From: Sipunculus nudus
Taxonomy: Eukaryota; Annelida; Sipuncula; Golfingiida; Sipunculidae
Direction: 5' to 3'
Assembly (NCBI GenBank): GCA_026874595.1
Contig: CM049307.1
Span: forward strand, 21,121,079 to 21,185,078
Length of the DNA stretch: 64,000 nucleotides
This document shows positions 59,046-64,000 of the stretch, one piece after another. Position numbers and translations under genes: made by a program. The notes under the pieces are model-generated. The model was not told the origin of the DNA, did no database searches, and worked only from the letters and a program-made list of their open reading frames with translations. Every line of letters begins with the position of its first letter. The stretch's first letter is position 1.

Positions 59046-61576
59046 TGTCACACTTCTTTTGTAACCCATGTTTAAAACTAATTTCTACAGGAGCACTGGT
59101 GCAAGACTCTTTGGCTAGGTAATTTACGGGATCACATATCGTATAGTAGTTCCGTCCACTGCTTGTTAATATCAAGTTAATTATTAAACGTCTGAGCTTC
59201 CTATATGCTGCAAAAGCATAATCTTTGATCTCAAGATTTGACTTGCTTCCTAGGTTCATGACGCACCATTCTCTATACTTCGACCTTTTGAAATCAGTTC
59301 GGCAAAGTCAGAACGGAACTCGGAACAGGGGCTAAAATTAAAATTTAACAAACTGAATATGTTGAAATACGCTTATTTCTATAAATTATGTCATGAAACA
59401 TTCACCCATTTAAAAGTTATGACACTTTTAATATCTTTGTTTCGTTCAGTTCCGTAAATTAGGCCCCATTTCCGCGTTCCATGTTCCGTGTTCTTGGCCA
59501 GCCCCGGAAGACCCCCCCCAGGAAGTGTGAGTGAGGCCTTTTGTTTTGACTTGTTCGAACTGATTACGAAAGGTCGAAGTGTAGTGAATGATGACGCACC
59601 CGTCGCCCTTCACTACGTCTTATGCTTACGCAAATCTGCCGCTTTTATAATAAATTATAAAATGGTATTAATTATCACTATCACCTATTTTTTTTTTAAA
59701 TAAGAACATGGATTAAATTTAAATGAGTATAAGGCGGATATTACATGTCCATGATTTAATTATGGAATATTTTATTGAGCTTAGTGACTAAATTAGGACA
59801 TTTCTAGATATCATTGGGCAAACTAATTTATCTATAAATCACTTTACTATGACATTAATGTGATGTACATGGTACATGAAAGGTATGGCCCCAATGTTAG
59901 CCTTGTGATTCGGGTTGATTAGGCATCTGAAGAGTTGCATTATTGCCTGTTTTTCGCGAGTCCTCTGTTATTTCCTAAATTATAACAGGAACTTATTGAA
60001 TGGCTTTGTGACAAGTTACCTTTTGTTTGTAACATATTCACCGAATATCCGGTTCACCGGGTGGCCTTAATTTCACCATGGTGTCTGACATATTCAAGTT
60101 GAGTGGTTTAATTTTGTGACAGTTAAACATGTGATATTTTGACATGTTCATCTTGAGTTTAGTGGAAAGTTCGCCATGTGTTCTTGTAACTGGGCCATCC
60201 TGCATGACCACAAGACATTCATAGTGCGGCCATGCGAAAGACTCGCCATGTGTCTTATGCAAGGATACATAACATCTCTGAAAAATGTTTGTGAAGCATA
60301 TTTAGTATATCCTATATGGTATAAATTACATTACGTCGACCATTGTCTAAAAGACATACCAGTAACCATAAATAACATCGATGTCACTCAAATGTTTTAT
60401 TCACTAGAGAAGTCCCGGTCTGAAGAGATTTTTTTTTATATTTACATTTATTTCCGAACATTTGATAAAGTTTAAACCCCTACTGGTCCGTGTCAACAAT
60501 TCTGAATTTCTCAAATGTTCTTGAATACCACCAGTATACCGGAATACTTTCTGCGTAGCAATGCCAGTGTGTTTTACGACAAACACTTGTTACCATAAGC
60601 AGTGGATGCACTGCCTGTTCCCAACTATAAACAGATAGAATTATATCACCGTACATAAGTATTCTGCCCATTTAGGTATTTAGCTTAATGTGAAGAACAG
60701 AGAAATGTTTCCGCCTTTATACTCCTGGCTGACTAATAGCTCTCTACACATTCAGTACAAATAAACAGGGTTAACTTCGATTTTAACGATTCTATGAAAC
60801 GAAATTATGGTAACTTTATATATTGGTGAGATATTACATTTAGTATCTTCGAGAGCGCCCAGGGGCTTGCAATTTTTAATGACCATATTTATTAGTCTTC
60901 TTTCGGTACAGTTCCTACATTATTATTGTATGTCTGACTGAAAAACGGAGCGAGTTTATCTAATTTTATTCTATGTATTAGCAAGGAGTCTTGCCTGATT
61001 CAGATTCTTCCATCCTCATCAATTGCTAACAGCTGTGAAAATTGCCTTTTACCAGAAATTAGCATCAGCAATTGGTGGTTTAATGACCGATGACAACTAA
61101 GACGTTGGGCGTTTCCATTCTGAGACACGCCGAGCAGCTTTTCGACCAACCCCTGACAAAAATCGATGTTCACCGTCAATTCCCGTGAGGATCTTGTAAT
61201 AACGAGCCACGGGAGAGGACAGCCAGAACTGTGGTTTCATACCAAGCTTACAAGCTGGATGGTGCTTTCTTGGATACTTACGGTATGGATGGCGGGAAGC
61301 GTGTCCCCACTTCCTGTCGTCTGCTTCTACTGGGAACTGCGTTGTCGTTTATTGCCGGTCTGCAAGGACGCCGTAAGTTGACTGTCGGTTTGTAAAGCAG
61401 TTAAACAGATGTTTACTTAATATAAGTGAATTCATTTGAAAGATAATGGGGTTTCATAATTTTATGCCGTTCCACTGCTTAAATAACTTTGGGACGGGAG
61501 AGTGGACGACGATACTATCTGCCATCTTGTCATACAACACATGTTCTATTCTGAGACTAACGATGTGTGTGTGTGT
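59046..61576. other. Unrecognised sequence
   Basis: Short ORFs without recognisable domains (99 codons at most, 60176-60475). No element boundaries identified. Confidence 0.5.
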
Positions 61577-61584
61577 ATATTTAT

Positions 61585-61643
<59 letters not shown>
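61577..61643. repeat. (TA)n microsatellite
   Basis: TA run with one AAAT interruption, preceded by a short (GT)n stretch at 61565-61576. Confidence 0.98.
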
Positions 61644-61646
<3 letters not shown>

Positions 61647-61917
61647 CAGAGACAGACAGACATAAAGGCACATACAGACAAGCAGAGAATTAAAATATGA
61701 AATTGGAGATAATTTAGAGTCACTATTACGAGAACAGAAAAGTAATAAGAATATGATTATATATTAACCCGTAAATTGTAAAAATATTGTTTCTATGGAA
61801 AGAATACAAAATATACAAGAATAGACAAGTAGAGATTATATAAGCAAACTGATTGAGCATAAGCGTACTTAATAAATATTATCCATTTCATCAAATCGTT
61901 CCTTTTAACAAGAACTA

Positions 61918-62282
61918 ATGCGAAATAAATGTTGAAATGTTTTCTCATAGTCTTTATATATCTAATGTTACGTTATCCGTGTTTCAGTGGTTATCTCTTT
62001 AATTTGGTTTGACATTAAAGAGACAGAAAAAACTTAGACGCGTCGAAAGAAGTTACAAGTAAGAGTTGCACTGGATACTGGGTCGTTTTTTTTAAGAAAT
62101 CATGCGAAATAAATTTTGAAATATTTTGTCACAATCTTTATATATCTTTATATGTTACGTTAGCCATGTCTTCAGTGGTTATCTCTTTTATTTGATTTGA
62201 CGTTTAAGAGAGAGATAACACTTATAGTCGCGTCGAAAGAAGTTACATGTAAGAGTTAAACTGGATATTGGGTCGTTTTATG
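61918..62282 (+). repeat. 184-bp tandem duplication, diverged
   Basis: Units 61918-62101 and 62102-62282 share ATGCGAAATAAAT, TCTTTATATATCT, CAGTGGTTATCTCTTT, GCGTCGAAAGAAGTTACA and ACTGGATA.TGGGTCGTTTT, with scattered substitutions and short indels. Confidence 0.92.
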
Positions 62283-63795
62283 CCAACGGATCTCGAAATC
62301 CAATATTTATTTTTGTATCCAGTCTGCCATTGTAGGTTATCGAGTTTCAGGGTGACTTGTTCGCTTGTCGAATTTTATTTAATGCGAGTTTATTTTCTGG
62401 TTTTGATGTTATGGGACGTATATATTTTGAGAAGTTCAGTGTATATAAGTTCGGCCTTTAAACAGGGTACGAAATTGTACAATTGTATCAGGTTTGCAAC
62501 TTATTTTCGTATCTAATAACGAGGTAAACTGGAGACAAATCAAATAAAAGTGATCTTTATTAATAAAAGATAATTTATGGTATCAAAACCTTGATTTCGT
62601 TTGACCTGCTCTGCTTACTCCTTGTGTGAGCACTACAGGGTGCAAAATTTTACAGTAATAAATTAATGTTAGTGTGAATATTAAGGATATGACTACAGCG
62701 ATATATTTAATAAGGTTAGAAAAGGATTAGAATCATGGTCATGTTGAAGGAAAAATGAGAAATTTAAGCAATATTTGTTAAAATTTAGATTTTGTGGAGC
62801 CATTTAAGCTCATGCACACGTCAATGTGTCAACTGCCGATGTCACGGGCCTGCCAGTTGATAAGCATTGGAACTTATGGTTAACACTTAAGGCGAAAAAA
62901 TAAAAAGGTATGGTTCTCAGGCACTTTTTTTCAGAATTCACTACGACTGACGGTATTTTATTTTTGACCAATTTTCGTATGTTTCAATAAAAATTTCATA
63001 TAATCGGGGAAAAGCATTAAAAATAACAGATTTATTTTCCTTAACAGGTAAAAAGCACTATATTACAAAGGAAACTGATCAAAATTGTATTATTTTATCT
63101 TTTTGAAAGATGAAAATCAATATAAAACTGCGGGGGGTTAAAACTGACGCGGGAGAACCATACCTTTTATTTTTTGGCCTAAAAATGTTTTTTCTTATAT
63201 ATATATTTTGCTTATCATAGGTCAGCAGATATGAGGCAATCCGATTTTTTGTAACGTGCCTACAGAGCCTGGTCGTACCATATGATAAACGGTTTGCCGT
63301 GGGGCTATTTTTATGTTGGATGAAAATAAGATTGGTCTGAGGACCATATATTTTCTCTCTGGCGCCTGCTCCAATCCTTTTAAAAATGTCATTTCACCTT
63401 AGTTTTTATTTGAACTTGCCTTAGGTTTAGTAAGCTTCATGCAGTCATACTTGTTTCTGCGGTGTCGCTGGTTAAAAATAGATCAACAGGAGTTGGTGTT
63501 ATTTTCTGCATGAGTATCAGCGGAAAATCTCAAAAATAATTTCTTTGACAACACGTTTCTAAATTGTAAATAACAAATGGCTTAGTCAGCATTTTTTTAA
63601 TCTAGAATTTTGAAACAACTTAAAAGAGATTAATGATAAAAAGGGCATTTCTGTGTGGCACAAGCATATTGTTTTTAATGAAGTTTAGATAATTAGATTG
63701 TGGAACAGGGCAGAGCGCAACCTTACTCTTATTGAATAGTAGGTCACAACAACCGAAAAGTGGAAGTGTAATTACCTATCATTTAATAATAGTAA
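62283..63795. other. Unrecognised sequence around the MITE
   Basis: Outside the MITE at 62891-63179 nothing was identified. The longest ORF is 82 codons (62268-62516). Confidence 0.5.
62891..63179. mobile_element. 289-bp MITE, PIF/Harbinger-like
   Basis: The ends are inverted repeats of about 27 bp. The left end (62891-62918) reads GGCGAAAAAATAAAAAGG then TATGGTTCTC. The right end (63153-63179), reversed, reads GGCCAAAAAATAAAAGG then TATGGTTCTC. That is one substitution and one single-base indel. TAA flanks both sides (62888-62890 and 63180-63182). A TWA duplication and GGC-starting ends fit PIF/Harbinger. The interior is AT-rich and encodes nothing. Confidence 0.75.
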
Positions 63796-64000
63796 GTGCA
63801 ACCATTCAGTTACGGACAGGACAAAGTGCAACCTCTCAGTTACGGACAGGACAAAGTGCAACCTCTCAGTTACGGACAGGGCAAAGTGCAACCTCTCAGT
63901 TACGGACAGGACAAAGTGCAACCTCTCAGTTACGGACAGGACAAAGTGCAACCTCTCAGTTACGGACAGGACAAAGTACAACCTTTCAGTTACGGACAGG
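63796..64000 (+). repeat. 30-bp minisatellite, cut by the window edge
   Basis: About 6.8 copies of a 30-bp unit (GTGCAACCTCTCAGTTACGG plus ACAGGACAAA), nearly identical between copies, run off the end of the window. Because 30 is divisible by three and no frame has a stop, it yields a 10-residue protein repeat on the minus strand. I do not regard that as a gene. Confidence 0.97.

Noticed and set aside
63772-63981. Minus-strand ORF with a 10-residue repeat
   Set aside because: It is the translation of the 30-bp minisatellite, which has no stop in any forward frame either.

Overview
This 64 kb window looks like non-coding, repeat-rich DNA from an animal nuclear genome. It is AT-rich, with many (TA)n tracts. 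It holds LTR, LINE, SINE and cut-and-paste transposon sequences, and it has no operons, ribosome-binding sites or dense bacterial ORFs. A marine invertebrate, probably a mollusc, is my best inference. That rests on the style of the gag/pol protein and on a hairpin-ended 157-bp-repeat element of a kind familiar from mollusc genomes; nothing here fixes the species. I found no host gene I could support, so the window is probably intergenic or lies in a very large intron.

Layout. 1-7.5 kb is mostly unrecognised unique sequence with one pair of hairpin-bearing dispersed repeats. At 7.5-8.2 kb is a short PIF/Harbinger-like element with TTA target duplications. 12.4-12.9 kb is a degraded tandem repeat. 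14.1-14.9 kb is a LINE reverse-transcriptase relic. 16.4-17.8 kb holds microsatellites and two tandem repeats. 22.7-23.6 kb is a solo LTR of the same family as the large retrotransposon further right. 28.8-29.9 kb is a cluster of (TA)n/(GA)n tracts. 30.9-32.8 kb is a repeat element with hairpins at both ends and about ten 157-bp units. 37.9-42.6 kb is bounded by hAT-like ends and contains a near-palindromic fold-back element at 40.5-40.8 kb. 42.7-49.7 kb is a complete but dead LTR retrotransposon on the minus strand. 50.7-53.2 kb is a second, larger PIF/Harbinger-like element whose left terminal module has expanded into a 12-unit array. The last 3 kb has a 184-bp tandem duplication, a small TAA-flanked MITE, and a 30-bp minisatellite that runs off the window edge.

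The most informative object is the retrotransposon at 42665-49705. Its LTRs, tRNA-Pro-type primer site, polypurine tract, gag with CCHC knuckle, protease, integrase, reverse transcriptase and RNase H can all be read. The integrase lies upstream of the reverse transcriptase (PR-INT-RT-RH). That is a Ty1/copia-like order on Ty3/gypsy-type proteins, which is the hallmark of the Gmr1-like group. The copy is dead: it has in-frame stops, frameshifts, a gap in the RT fingers, a truncated RNase H, a lost zinc ligand, and a tRNA-derived SINE inserted in gag with a perfect 13-bp target duplication.

I see no evidence of a novel multi-gene system. The unusual material is in mobile-element architecture: the pol order, the amplified transposon terminus, and several hairpin-forming repeats.
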